Counted from the first letter of the stretch, positions 1 to 11,639 are shown. The stretch: DNA of 64,000 bases from Salminus brasiliensis (GCF_030463535.1 NC_132880.1:35265842-35329841); one strand, 5' to 3'. The notes: generated from the letters alone by a model not told the origin. Made by a program: numbers and translations.

Positions 1-4
1 CCTG

Positions 5-1080
<1,076 letters not shown>

Positions 1081-1092
1081 GTTTCTTTTTCT

Positions 1093-1295
1093 GGTGTATC
1101 AAATACTTATTTCCCACAATAAAATGGAAATTAATTATTTAAAAATCATACAATGTATTTTTCTGGATTTTTGTTTTAGATTCCATCACTCACAGTTGAA
1201 GAGTACCTATGATAAAAATTACAGTCTTCTACATGCTTTGCAAGTGGGAAAACCTGAAAAATCAGCAGTGTATCAAATACTTGTTCTCCCCACTG
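1093..1295 (+). repeat. Right IR/DR of the Tc1 element (two direct repeats)
   Basis: An inner copy (1093-1117, GGTGTATCAAATACTTATTT...) and an outer copy (1266-1295, CAGTGTATCAAATACTTGTT...) of the transposase-binding repeat are about 175 bp apart in direct orientation. This is the IR/DR layout known from Sleeping Beauty-type fish Tc1 elements, in which each end carries two transposase sites. Confidence 0.8.
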
Positions 1296-1452
1296 TATGT
1301 GGAAAAAGCATTGCACAGTTTTAGGAGGTAGCCTGCTTTCTAAAAGCAATCCTTATTAGTTTGGTAGATTGGTCATTCAGTGAGATGCATGGCTGTATGG
1401 ATGTTTCACCTAGATGAATATTACCACTGCTGCCTTCTTCTCTGATATACAG

Positions 1453-1566
1453 AAAATCTTTAAGGACTTTGTGACTATAGAGATGATCTTCCACTCCAAA
1501 GCTTTGGAGATGTATACTACTGCCTATCAGCACATCCAGAATGTTGACGAGGAGGGCGATCTAGAG
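1453..1566 (+). CDS. cibar1: cibar1 copy 1, exon 6 (end of BAR domain)
   Basis: This exon encodes 38 codons from KIFKDF to EEGDLE, a helix of the BAR domain. The acceptor is CTGATATACAG and the donor GAG|GTACAC. It is intact, while the same exon in copy 2 (12733-12844) lacks 2 bases. The open frame runs upstream into the intron by chance, so the exon start rests on the acceptor and on homology. Confidence 0.88.
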
Positions 1567-4366
1567 GTACACACATTCTGTTTTAACGCTGCTGATTTAA
1601 GTTTGGATCTTTAGCTGTAATTCAAGTGGTTTAACAAATATATTGTAATACAGCTGTTCTCTCACATAATCCCTCCATTTTAAAAGGCTCAGAAGTGCTT
1701 ACACAATAAGCAGTTTCAAATTGATCATCAGGTAAAAAAAAAAGCAAAACAAGCCTATCATATGTAATAGCAGAACATTTAGGAGTGACAAAATAAACAA
1801 TATGGTGAAAAAAATAAAAAAGAAAAGAAAAAGAAGCAATGCATCGGTGAGCTAGGCAAAACCAAAGGCCTGAAAGACCACTAAAATAGATGATTGCTGA
1901 ATTCTGTCCTTTGTTTAAAAAGACAACCACAACTAAACAAGTCAAAAACACTTAAGTATGTATGCATACTACACCATGCATACATTGAGCAGTGCCATAG
2001 AAGAACCACTTTTGGTTCCACAAAGAACCATATGTTTGTATAAGAGATGTGTGAATGTTCTTCATATCATCTCTTACTGAAGGCTGAAATAAGCAGCACC
2101 TAAAGACTGCTGCAGTAAAGGCCTGGCAAAGCATAACAAGGGAGGTTTCTTAGCATTCTCAGCATTTGGAAATGTCTGTGGGTTCCAGACTTCAATTTGC
2201 ATCCAAGTATTAAAAATACTCCTTATATTTATAATTGGTAGTCTGTCCAGTTAATTTTATTCAAAAAGTGGAAGAGCTTATTTTTGTTAAACCCAATGCA
2301 TTAAAGCTGAAAGTCTACACTTCAGTCACGTTGTGGTTGCTTCTTTTAAAATCTACTGTGGTGGTGAACAGAGGCGAAAGGGACAAAAACTGTATATCAT
2401 GTCACGATCGGTTTACTGTTTGGTTCTCGCACTGTCCATTCAGCCAGGTCTTTATATCTGTAGTGTTTTCCTGTAGTTTGTAAAAGAACTCTAAACACAT
2501 TTGTAATAGAAGTCTTTGAATAGAAAAGTAGAAAATAGAAAAGTCTTGTAATAGAAATTCTTTGTTTCTTTTAATTATAAAATGAGATTTTAGTATTTCT
2601 TTAGTTTTCTCTAAGTGAACAATAGTCTGTAACTGCCTTAATTGTCTGCAGGTATTCAGGAGCTCGCTGCACCCTCCTGACTATCAGTCCCGCTTAGACA
2701 TAGTCCGTGCTAATTCCAAAACATCCTTGAATCGAACTGGAACATCCATGGCCAAATCAGGGACGTTGCAGGTAAGTGCATTTTAAATCTTGCACATATT
2801 TTTCACTTTTTATAAAACAGGTATTTTATAGTTTTATTGCCTTTAGACCCATTGATTATCATAAAGCACTCCTTCCTAACTTCCTGTAATCAGTGCAGTT
2901 ACTGCTTTTAGTATAGTGTATTTTATAGTCATATTCATACAGTATTACCAGAAGTTCAGAACAATCAGTGATCAAATCAATGATTAACTGTATATAGGTT
3001 TATTTCAGTTGTCATGAATCCTTTCATTATAACTGAATAAAACCTATAGGATCCCAAAATAAGTCAGGAACATATTGCATGTGTACAGAACGGCAGTTCT
3101 TGATTTAGCCTGAGTGCAGGTCCACTTCTCATGTCTAAGTTCTCTTTATGCGAGGTTCCTTATATGATTTTGTGTGGCTGGCGGTGAAGTTGATCTACCT
3201 GAAATGCTCTGCCAAATACAAAGAGACTTCCAACCTTGTACTACAGCAGGTTACTCACTAAGAATAAGTGATAAGTGGGTATAAACAACATAAATACATA
3301 ACATCATAGCATAACTACCCTTGTCTTGTCTTGTAGTTAATAGAAATGCAGTTTTCTTCTGAGTAAGAAGTTAGGACATCCTATGTCCTAATAGCTGGTA
3401 TTTCCCCCTTTGGCTGAATAATAATAGTAATAACCTGAATTAGACATTTCCTATAACTGTCTACCACATCGACTGGTCGACATCTGTGACATCGACTGTG
3501 TAAAGTGTTTCTTACATGCACAATCAGTTTTAGATAACCCCACAGCGTCTCAATAGGATTAAGATCCAGCTTTAACTTAGCCATTTCAGAACACATTCCT
3601 TTCTTTTAAACCATTCCTTAGTGAATTTACTGAAATGTTTTAGGTCATTGTCATGTTGCATGATCCTCCTTCACTTTAGCTTCTTTTCGAACAAATATTT
3701 TCACATTTGTACATCTCTAACCCTATTAATACAACAAAGAATTCTTAGTGGATTCTAAAATAGAGAGCTTCCCAGGCCCTGCAGCAGAAAAGCAGCCCCA
3801 ATCATCAAACAATTGATCCTAAATGGATCAATTTTTAAGAAATGTCTTACATTTTATTTGTTTAGATAAAATACATTTGCAGTGGTATCTCAGTGCAGAG
3901 ATGTTCACATTCAGAAAATACAAGACCAAGTCAAGTCTAAGATCAATAAAGCAAACACAAAGCGTGGTACACAAAACATCCGGCATTAGGCATGGTGCCA
4001 ATAGGGTTATGTCTGTCTGGTCCAGAGAGTCCTATTCTGTTGGCAATACCTCTCTATAGCTGTGTGAGCTGTGTGTGTACTTTTGCACGTCCATGTCAGC
4101 AGCGGGTTCAACCTGAAATAACTAAATGCATTCATCAGAAGGGGTGTCCACAAACATTTGGACATGTTAAATAACAACAATGGATTTTTTTCATGGGGTG
4201 TCCTAATTTTTCCCACATGGCTGTACATTTTCTGAAACAGTCAAGGACTCCAGCGTCGCAGGCGAAAAGGCATGACGAAGATGAAGACGACGATGATGAT
4301 GATGATGAGGAAGATGATGAAGACGAGGACGATGATTTAGAGGATGTTACAGATGACGAGAATTAA
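1453..4366 (+). CDS. cibar1: cibar1 (fam92a), 3' part: last three coding exons, copy 1
   Basis: CIBAR1/FAM92A is a BAR-domain protein that shapes membrane at the base of the primary cilium, works with Chibby (CBY1), and supports ciliogenesis; mitochondrial roles are also reported. Three coding exons are seen here: 1453-1566, 2652-2771 and 4241-4366 (TAA). All have AG acceptors, the two internal ones have GT donors, and all junctions are phase 0. The 119 residues cover the end of the BAR domain (KIFKDFVTIEMIFH, then IQNVDEEGDLE), the conserved PDYQSRLDIVRANSK segment, and a very acidic tail ending LEDVTDDEN. This matches FAM92A rather than FAM92B, which lacks the acidic tail. The first five exons should lie left of the window, with exon 5 just beyond the Tc1 element. 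All visible exons are open, so this copy looks functional. Exon numbers are inferred from human CIBAR1. Confidence 0.88.
1966..2210. mobile_element. GGTTCTT-family palindromic repeat, insertion private to copy 1
   Basis: The stretch contains CCATAGAAGAACCACTTTTG and GTTCCACAAAGAACC, hallmarks of a dispersed palindromic repeat seen several more times in this window. The aligned copy 2 intron (near 14650-14675) goes straight through without it, so it either entered copy 1 after the duplication or was lost from copy 2. Confidence 0.6.
2652..2771 (+). CDS. cibar1: cibar1 copy 1, exon 7
   Basis: This exon has 40 codons, from VFRSSLHPPDYQ to MAKSGTLQ, bounded by TCTGCAG and CAG|GTAAGTG. It carries the FAM92A signature RLDIVRANSK just after the BAR domain. 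It differs from copy 2 exon 7 by one base in 120, which turns this arginine (VRAN) into cysteine in copy 2. Confidence 0.9.
3345..3810 (-). mobile_element. Decayed Tc1-like element in cibar1 intron 7
   Basis: On the minus strand, 3381-3596 reads as a Tc1 transposase C-terminus with LDLNPIETLWGYLK, the context of the catalytic Glu. The flanks (GATTCTAAAATAGAGAGCTTCC, CAGCCCCAATCATCA) reappear in copy 2 at 16262-16335 without the coding part. The element therefore predates the duplication, and copy 2 has lost its middle. Confidence 0.7.
3965..4172 (+). mobile_element. MITE fragment, family A (right half), private to copy 1
   Basis: This is the right portion of a repeat whose longer copy is at 40712-41215. 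It shares GGCATTAGGCATGGTGCCAA, GAGAGTCCTATTCTGTTGGC and the terminal GGTGTCCACAAACATTTGG. It is absent at the aligned place in copy 2. Confidence 0.7.
4241..4366 (+). CDS. cibar1: cibar1 copy 1, last coding exon (acidic tail)
   Basis: The acceptor is CTGAAACAG|TCAAGG. The 41 residues begin SRTPASQAKRH and then become almost purely Asp/Glu (about 25 of the last 31 residues) before LEDVTDDEN and TAA. An acidic C-terminus is typical of FAM92A. The GATGAT-type repeat underlying it is prone to length change, and copy 2 has a shorter, different acidic run. Confidence 0.88.
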   Translation, partial: SRTPASQAKRHDEDEDDDDDDDEEDDEDEDDDLEDVTDDEN

Positions 4367-4442
4367 ACTCTGTGCCACAGTATTTAACAGTGTTGTAATT
4401 AATATTTCTAAATTATCCAGTGATCAGTAATTCAACTGAATT

Positions 4443-4756
4443 AATAAACAGTGTATGTTTGTACAACCAGCCGTAATTACAAGTGTTATTAATGCAGTAT
4501 AATACTGGTAAAGCTTGTTTTTGTAAACATTTTAATATGAAACCTGTAGAATATAATTTTGCATACATCACACTGCCCTTTTGAAAGGGAGTGTATTTGA
4601 GTAATTGCTTGGAACATTTTTTTTTTATTATTGTGTAAACTGTATGTTGTTAACGGAGTGTTAACAAGGTTAATGTCTTGCCATGCAATGTTGGACAGTG
4701 TTAAAATTCAATATGGGGAACTTAATGCCTTATGAAATGTCAAGTGACCAAATAAA
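4443..4756 (+). promoter_or_regulatory. cibar1: Candidate polyadenylation signals of cibar1 copy 1
   Basis: AATAAA occurs at 4443-4448, 77 bp after the stop, and again at 4751-4756. The first is kept in copy 2 (16949-16954). The second fits a longer 3' UTR that would run almost to the end of the duplicated block. Confidence 0.5.
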
Positions 4757-4899
4757 CAGATTCTTTTTAATGAATGTGATTTTATGGATTTCTGTTTATG
4801 TTCTGTTTGTTTGTTTGTTTGTTTGTTTTGGTTAACAGATGTATGGAACTGCTTTGTTATCTTAAGTCAGCTCTTGCATGCTAATCTCAGTGAGACTTC

Positions 4900-5150
4900 A
4901 CAATTAGCTAGATAGCATGCAATGCCCTAAACTAGCTGAACACCACCACTAGACCAGCATGAAAGGGTGTGCTTCCAAATGGCAAGTCATTCAACACAGC
5001 GCTGCTCACCTCCTTCTTCAGTCAGCAGTAGGGCTGTGACAAGGGGACGGGTATAGACAGGGCTTCTGCCTGTCCTGATACAGGACAGAGGCAGGGTCAA
5101 CTTATTTAGTATGAATAGCTGCTAAATATTGTACCTGCATTGATTAAATG
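4900..5150. other. Noncoding spacer between cibar1 copies
   Basis: I see no gene or clear repeat here. A (GTTT)n run at about 4806-4827 lies just before it, near the end of the duplicated block. Confidence 0.4.
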
Positions 5151-5265
5151 TCTGCTAAAACACCCCCAGGTGTTTCATTCAATCCCATTGCCACAGGTGT
5201 ATAAAAATCAAGCACCTAGCCATGCAGTCGGCCTGTAATAGTAACCGTTGCAACAAGTCTGTGAA
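5150..5265 (+). mobile_element. 5' fragment of a Tc1-like element
   Basis: CAGGTGTTTCATTCAATCCC, then CCACAGGTGTATAAAAATCA and AGCACCTAGCCATGCAG, is the 5' leader of a common fish Tc1-like family. The same family in reverse forms the right end of the element at 43270-43745. No transposase follows. Confidence 0.6.
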
Positions 5266-5789
5266 ACATTTTTTAAAACCAAAATACACTCCACTCTGAA
5301 CTAGCCCACTGACTGAGTGAACATGAACTCTTAATAATCAGACTCATCCACTCTGAAAGTACTCATCCGCGAGTTCGGTGCAATTACACATTCTTACCAG
5401 AGAGGCCTCTAAATCCCCAAATCTCCTAAACTTGCAGACTATCACTTTAATCCAGTTTTCTCAATCAAAAAAATAACATACCAGAAAATATTACTCACAT
5501 TAGCAAGTGATTTTAAGTAATGATCAATATTAAATTGATTTTGTCATTTTAAGTTGAAATAGTTATGTTATAAACTTTGACTCGTCTACTGCATCCTATG
5601 TTCTTGTGTTCTTGTGTAACTGTTTAGTTTCACCTTCTGAAAAAACATAAATAGTAAAAGATGAGAAGTGAGTTTCTAACCAATTTATTAGTAAACTGAT
5701 TCGGGATTTGTGTGTAGAAGCGCAGGAATAGATCCACAAACAGATCTTTGAAGCGACAGACCAGATCCCTGAACCGATGCTCCTCAGTC
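5266..5789. other. Noncoding, AT-rich, no recognised feature
   Basis: I see no coding potential or repeat that I can name. Confidence 0.3.
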
Positions 5790-6490
5790 TTTGCAATAGA
5801 ACACTATCCCTCCACCTAGCTGTTCCTGTTATCCCTTCTTCCTCACCAAGCAGTTTCAGTGGTGGCGTCAAATTTGACTCTGTGTTTAATGAGCTGGATG
5901 TCTGTCAACCAGGGTTACCATCTTGTCTTGGCCACAACCTTTTTGAAGGGGTTGTGTCATCTGACTCGGACAGTGGGTAAGCAATTCACAGATAGTGAAC
6001 TGAATCAACAAATAAATCTATTCAAGTTCTTGGGTAATGATGGTAACAACAAACCCAGTGAGGTTAGTGCAGGGGGATGCTGTACAGAACTGGGGTAAGC
6101 TTTGGATGTTGCCAGTCCTGATTAGAGACACAATCAGTAATCCAAGTGAAATATGGAGGCTGGTTTTCTGACTAAAAGTTGTTGAGCTCATATGTGCACC
6201 AGCTATTTGTACTGGTCAAGTAGCCTATTAAGGAGTTGTAATCAAGAATGATCTGTATTCTCAATGCCAAGTACTTTCTAAACACCAACTGAAACCCAAG
6301 CATCATTACCTCAGTCATTATCCTGAGCTGATTGTCCCCCTTGGGCTCTCACATATGTCTATGGACGCTAAGATTTGAGAGTGAACAAACGCATTTTAAG
6401 CAGTGTGCAAGAAAATTGCACAACATTAAGAATCTCTGTGGAATCCTGGCAGAGAGACATTAGCTGTTGCAGGCATTTCTTTATGCAGGA
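5790..6490 (+). pseudogene. Relic of a transposon-derived ORF (multi-frame)
   Basis: Pieces in different frames line up in order with a protein type I associate with fish DNA-transposon ORFs: SVFNELDVCQPGLPSCLGHN and LFEGVV (about 5880-5960), LNQQINLFKFLGNDGNNKPS (about 6000-6060), LICAPAICTGQVAY (about 6185-6225), LKPKHHYLSHYPELI (about 6290-6335), then WTLRFESEQTHFKQCARKLH (about 6362-6421). At least two frame changes and several stops make it dead. I recognise the motif order but cannot name the superfamily with confidence; a CACTA/EnSpm-like origin is a guess. Confidence 0.55.
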
Positions 6491-6965
6491 GGTTCCTGAA
6501 TGCACTGTGTATTCACTGTGCCTGAATACACAGTGCTGGGCATCTCATTACGACATTTGTCACCATTCTTTCCTGACTTACCTGTACGAAGATCTTCTTG
6601 ATTGAAGACATAAAGGCCATTATTCTCAAGACTTTGACCAATGTATCTAAAGAGACCTGTCTACAGCTAATATTAAGAACATAAACAAAATAATCAAATA
6701 AATAAAACAAAGAAAAAAAACAGAAATAAAATAAATGTTACTGCTGATTTCAAAAGACTATAATCTAGACAGTAGCTAAAACAACAGACACAAACACAGG
6801 GGATGAGTCCTATGTGCATTTCAAACCTTATGTGTTCAGTTAAATATGATATATAAAAACGGTCATTAATAACAGGAACAGGTGATAAACGTTAAATGCC
6901 ATAATGTCGCACAATCTATCTTAAAACTTCTTCCCTGTTATCAGTGTTTTAGTTACTCATGAATT
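6491..6965. other. Noncoding spacer
   Basis: I see no gene and no repeat I can name. It contains an A-rich run (about 6695-6730). Confidence 0.3.
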
Positions 6966-7527
6966 ACTTGTTTTGCACAGAAAAAGGGAACGTATTTTTC
7001 CACAGGACAATGACCCCAAACACACCTCCAGGCTGTGTAAGGGCTATTTGACCAAGAAGGAGAGTGATGGAGTGCTGCGGCAGATGACTTGGCCTCCACA
7101 GTCACCGGACCTGAACCCAATCGAGATGGTTTGGGGTGAGCTGGACCGCAGTGTGATGGCAAAGGGGCCAACAAGTGCTAAACACCTCTGGGAACTCCTT
7201 CAAGACTGTTGGAAAACCATTTCAGGTGACTACCTCTTGAAGCTCATTGAGAGAATGCCAAGAGTGTGCAAAGCAGTAATCAGAGCAAAGGGTGGCTATT
7301 TTGAAGAAACTAGAATATAAAAGATTTTTTCAGTTTTTTCACCTTTTTTTGTTAAGTACATAACTCCACATGTGTTCATTCATAGTTTTGATGCCTTCAG
7401 TGAGAATCTACAATGTAAATAGTCATGAAAATACAGAAAACGCATTGAATGAGAAAGTGTGTCCATGTAACAAAGTTACAAAGTTGTTCAAAGTTGTTCA
7501 TGCTCCCTTTTTCTGTGCAAAACAAGT
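6966..7527 (+). mobile_element. Internally deleted Tc1-like element with exact 24-bp inverted repeats
   Basis: The 24 bases at 6966-6989 (ACTTGTTTTGCACAG...) are the exact reverse complement of 7504-7527. Between them is only the C-terminal third of a Tc1-type transposase, so the left repeat is joined almost directly to the region of the second catalytic Asp. TA precedes the left end, and a TA microsatellite abuts the right end. This 562-bp piece looks like a deletion derivative that kept both ends. Confidence 0.75.
6994..7320 (+). pseudogene. Tc1-like transposase, C-terminal fragment (about 108 aa)
   Basis: The frame is open from a sequence equivalent to FPQDNDPKHTS (second catalytic Asp region) through [18 protein letters not shown] (catalytic Glu) to the stop at 7320. 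The DNA-binding half and the first Asp are missing, so it cannot be an active transposase. The in-frame ATG at 6973 lies inside the terminal repeat. It belongs to a different Tc1 lineage from the intact element at 58-1080. Confidence 0.8.
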
Positions 7528-7551
7528 GTATATATATATATATATATATAC
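7528..7551. repeat. (TA)n microsatellite
   Basis: A short TA run sits directly at the right end of the deleted Tc1 element, perhaps grown from its TA target site. Confidence 0.85.
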
Positions 7552-7644
7552 GTTCGTCAAGGATTTTTATTATCTATTTTGGCAGTTTGGGAACAACACC
7601 TGACGTTCAAACCAAATACTGTGTGCATGTTTAGTTAGCTTTAG

Positions 7645-7650
7645 AAAAAA

Positions 7651-7710
<60 letters not shown>
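7645..7710. repeat. Poly(A) plus (TA)n low-complexity tract
   Basis: About 24 A's run directly into about 20 TA units, and a T-rich tract follows to about 7735. Confidence 0.95.
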
Positions 7711-7712
<2 letters not shown>

Positions 7713-8114
7713 TGTTTTTTGTTTTTTTTTTTTTCCCTCAAATTTATTTATTAAATTTTTACACATGTATTACTACAGCACGATGAGGGAACTTTTCCCC
7801 CTTCTCTTCTCTTCTTTAGTAGTGGAAGTAGGATTGCAGCACAGGTACTCATAGCAGATATTTTTCTAAAATAAATAACGTGCAAAACGGGATGCGCAAT
7901 CTATGCGCAATAAATGAAACAGTATCAGATTATTTAAATATTTAAATATGCTAATGAAATACAATGCGATTCGGCTATTTTCTTCTAGTTCTTCCAAAAG
8001 GACACCAAAGGGATTATCACTACATTTCATTTCAGACAGCAGTGTCTTATTCTAAATACTGTACCGTACTGTACATCATGCTATTCCTCGTTGCTTATTT
8101 ACTGTTTGGTAAAG

Positions 8115-8336
8115 GGACACACAAACCAAGCAGATTCAGGAGAGCATCACCCATGTGGAGAAACACTTCAGAGACTTGTTTCAACTCTTTGCGGGATATG
8201 TGCGTAAAACTGCCCGACTGAGGGACAAAGCTGACCTGTTGGTTAGAGAGGTCAGCCTGTATGCAGACACTGAAACACCAAACTTAAAAAATGGACACAA
8301 AAATTGCAGACCAGCTTTTTAAGATTCAGGACTATT
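8115..8336 (+). pseudogene. cibar1 copy 2, exon 2 (frameshifted)
   Basis: After the acceptor GTAAAG (8114), the frame reads DTQTKQIQESITHVEKHF and VRKTARLRDKADLLV, then ETPNLK. Near 8300-8310 two bases of a Phe codon are lost, and ADQLFKIQDY continues in another frame. The expected RQAE end and GT donor are gone. Confidence 0.85.
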
Positions 8337-8421
8337 CCTGTTAATGTTCTGCCAATTTAGTGGGATAAATTCGTATTCTATATGAGATCAGACATTTCTA
8401 ATATGTAACCATTGCTCACAG

Positions 8422-8490
8422 GTGGAAAGACTGGAAGCTAAAGTGGTTGAACCGTTGAAAGCCTATGGAACTGTTGTGAAAATGAAAAGG
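8422..8490 (+). pseudogene. cibar1 copy 2, exon 3 (sequence intact)
   Basis: This exon has 23 codons, from VERLEAKVVEPL to VVKMKR, with acceptor GCTCACAG and donor GTAAGT. It forms part of the BAR-domain coiled coil and has no lesion. Confidence 0.88.
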
Positions 8491-9110
8491 GTAAGTTTAG
8501 GGATTTTACGCATGTGTCCACTTAATGTCTTTTTAATACACAGGCAACAAATACAGATAGTCAATAATCTTGTGTTACTCACAGTGATCACATGAGGGCA
8601 GCATTTCTTTATATTCACACTCATGATGTGCTCACAGTCCTGGGTGGCCTGCAGCTCTGCTGTGTTGTTTAAATAATTGTATAGCTGACCAGCATATGTT
8701 GCGTCCACTGTGAAACATCAAGCGTTGCGGAAGGGTTCAGGGCCGCAAAGCCGTGTCTGCCCTCATGCACAGCAGCTGTGTTGGATTTCGATGCACGTTC
8801 TAATAGAAACAATGCCTGTCAGTTGGTTTTACCATTTAGGTTGGTTTTCATTTTCCCATTAGTGCTGCCAATCTAACTCACCCATTTGTAGCTCCCCCTA
8901 ACACTAGCGATGCCCACGACAGGAGGATAAGGACCACTGCCTCTTTTCAAACGTTTCTCTTGGTGAAGCAGCTGTAAAGACGTTTAACAGCACTAACCTG
9001 ATATACACATTCAGAGTATTTCACTCAGCCCAGTATAGTGAGCATCAGAACACAGCAGAGCTAGTAAACACCACTAACAGCATAAAAGGATTGGTCCATC
9101 ACTTCATATG

Positions 9111-11353
9111 ACAATGGTAATTGATTGATTATGGCCACATATCTGGTGTTTCAGTGGAGAGCAAAGTTCGTCTCCTATTTTTTCTCTCTTGGCTCTTTAA
9201 AATTGTATAATTGCAATATTATGTTATTGTATTACCAATATATGACAATGACAAATGACAAAACGTATTGTTTATCACTTCTGGGGCAATATCATCCAAA
9301 AATTTTTTATCAGTTGGTATAGGTGAGCATAACTATTGAGACAGATAATGAAATTACAGGAAAACTATTTGTCTTTTACAGAAGTGCATTCAGTCTGCAA
9401 CCCAATAATAGCAGAATATTTCCATCGTCTTTGTTGGTTTTCAGGTCTAACCTGCAACCATATACCGTGGCTTTTAGTTTATGTGTGACTACAGGCTCTT
9501 ATATATATATATATATAGACTTAGTGAAGCCTGTGTTTGTCTTAATACTGTATTATATCTTTGCATACAAATAAGTAAGGCAGTTTTAAAGTCTTGCATA
9601 TGTGCAGTTAGTAACACTAAAGACTATCTATGCAGGTTTCAGAAGGAGGAGATGCTTGTGTTGCAGGCGAAGATTAAACCAAAAATTCACATGAAGCATC
9701 ACATTTTTTGGCATGCATGTCAGTTTAGGAGCATGAACTGTTCAGATGAATGTCCACTATAAGTCACATTTAAAAACATTGCTGAGAAAATCGGATTTGG
9801 GCCACTTCAACTGCTGTGGGAATGAAGCCTTAACATTTTCCTTCATTATGTGTGGTCAGTTTTCTGTCTTTATCAGCTAAGACCTTTAATAGGTTCTTTC
9901 TTTAAAGGTGAAAGCAAATGTTAAAACCAAAAATTCACAATTGTTCACATTCTTTTTACAATGGTAATTGGTTGATTGTGGCCACATATCTGGTGTTTCA
10001 GTGGAGAGCAGAAGTTTGTTTCTATTTTTTCTCTTTTGCCCGAAAATGATCTGATCTGGGCCTTAAAAACTGCAATACATTCTGACTAATAAGTTTTGTA
10101 ATATAAGGAGAACGCATTAACATGTGTCTGACTTAGTGAAGGCCTTTTTTGCTTTAATACTGTATTATATCTTATATCATAAGGCAGTTTTAAAGTCTTG
10201 CATATGTGCAGTTACAGTAATAGTAACACTAAAGACTATTTATGCAGGTTTCAGATGGAGGAGATGCTTCTAAATGCCAGCATTTCTTATTTCTCCACAT
10301 TTAACTGTTCATTTTACTATAGTAGAGGTTTTTCATTGAGATACTCGTCCGTAAGCCATTAAAGAAAATTTCTAGGGCTGTCAGTTGATTAAAAAAATCA
10401 ATCACACAGTTTGCTGCTCTTTTAAGCTTACCTCTTCTAATGAAACCATGAATGAAACCATGAACACAATAAAGTTTTCAGATTAATCGTTTGTGTTAAC
10501 ATGGTAACTTTGTGCCATTTTGTATTCTGCTTTAATATTTTGAATATTTCAAACTGTCAGAAAACAGTATTTTGAGTTTAGGATTTTGTAGTTTTCAGCA
10601 GTAGGTGTTTTGGGATACTTTCCTACAGCAGGTAAATATATGACACAGATATGTGTGGCAGTTCATCTGCAGTATTAAAATCATGCAATATCATTATAAG
10701 TGTCCGCTGAGGAGAAGGGACAATGAACGACAACAGTAAGCAAGGTTTTCAGTGGCGAGATAGCAAGGTAACCAAGCTCATAAATATTTGGGTTGATGTC
10801 TCTGTTCGAACAAAAAAAAAAAGGTACATATCGAGACACATGAAGAAAACTGCTCCCTGTTTAAATAACTTTCTAAAGAAATGTCAGAACACTGCCACAA
10901 GAGGGCGCTGCTGCAGTGTGGAAGGGAAATCAAAAGATTAAAAATGAAGTTTAAAGAAACCAATGACCCAAACCAAAAACATGACCATAGCCGAATAACC
11001 TGCCCCTTTTAATGGCTGTCAGCCACTGGAACTGCTCGATAGGTCCTGTGTTGCTGGTGAAGATTAAACCAAAAATTCACATGAAGCATCACATTTTTCG
11101 GCATGCACGTCAGTTTAGGAGCATGAACTGTTCAGATGAACATTCACAATAAGTCACATTTAAAAACATTGCTGAAAAAATCGGATTTGGGCCACTTCAA
11201 CTGCCGTGGGAATGAAGCCTTAAACTTTTTCTTCATTATGTGTGGTCAGTTTTCTGTCCTTATCAGCTAAAACCTTCAATAGTTTCTGTCTTTAAAGGTG
11301 AAAGCAAATGCTAAAACTAAAAATTCACCAAAATTCTTCATGTTCTTTTTACT
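9111..11353. repeat. Tandem duplication of an 847-bp unit, second unit interrupted
   Basis: Unit A (9111-9957) and unit B (9958-10268 plus 11048-11353) both start ACAATGGTAATTG and end TTCTTTTTAC. They share long stretches such as GGCCACATATCTGGTGTTTC and CAGTTTTAAAGTCTTGCATA. Unit B is split by about 780 bp. All of this lies in the intron between exons 3 and 4 of the cibar1 pseudogene. Confidence 0.85.
10269..11047. mobile_element. Insertion of about 780 bp inside the second 847-bp unit
   Basis: It is defined by comparison: unit A reads through GATGCTTGTGTTGC, while unit B has this block between GATGCTT and GTGTTGC. It contains an A-run (10811-10821), CAAGAGGGCGCTGCTGCAGT near 10900 and no long ORF. 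I cannot name a family, and terminal inverted repeats are not obvious. Confidence 0.5.
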
Positions 11354-11639
11354 AGTGTTCAGTCAATAATGCAATAATCCAATTAATGACACGCACACAA
11401 TCATACATTGGTCAATATTTTAAATTTTTTTAACGATATGTCCAGTGTAGATGTGTGTGAAGGCAGTGTGTATTTTGTGAAGAGCTGTACAGAATGCACT
11501 TGTTTAGTGTTTCCATTATTTATTTATTTTTGTACACCTCAGTACACAGAGAGCAGCACTGTCTTGTCTTTGTTTAAAGCTTTTTCATCCTGTGCATGAA
11601 CATGAGAACTTTCTTCCAATGTTTTTCTCCAACACACAG

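Larger units (their letters stand above)
1296..4890 (+). repeat. cibar1 duplication block, copy 1 (paired with 12577-17320)
   Basis: From the end of the Tc1 element onward this block aligns with 12577-17320 across exons 6 to 8, both introns and the 3' UTR, with near-identical stretches such as the exon 7 flanks. Alignment fades near 4890/17320, at the shared TCAGCTC-TGCATGC motif. Copy 1 lacks about 1.48 kb found in copy 2 (12874-14354) and carries its own insertions near 1966-2210 and 3965-4172. The left part of this copy lies outside the window. Confidence 0.88.

Noticed and set aside
7964..8221. 85-codon frame covering part of cibar1 copy 2 exon 2
   Set aside because: It is in the wrong frame for the BAR-domain homology.
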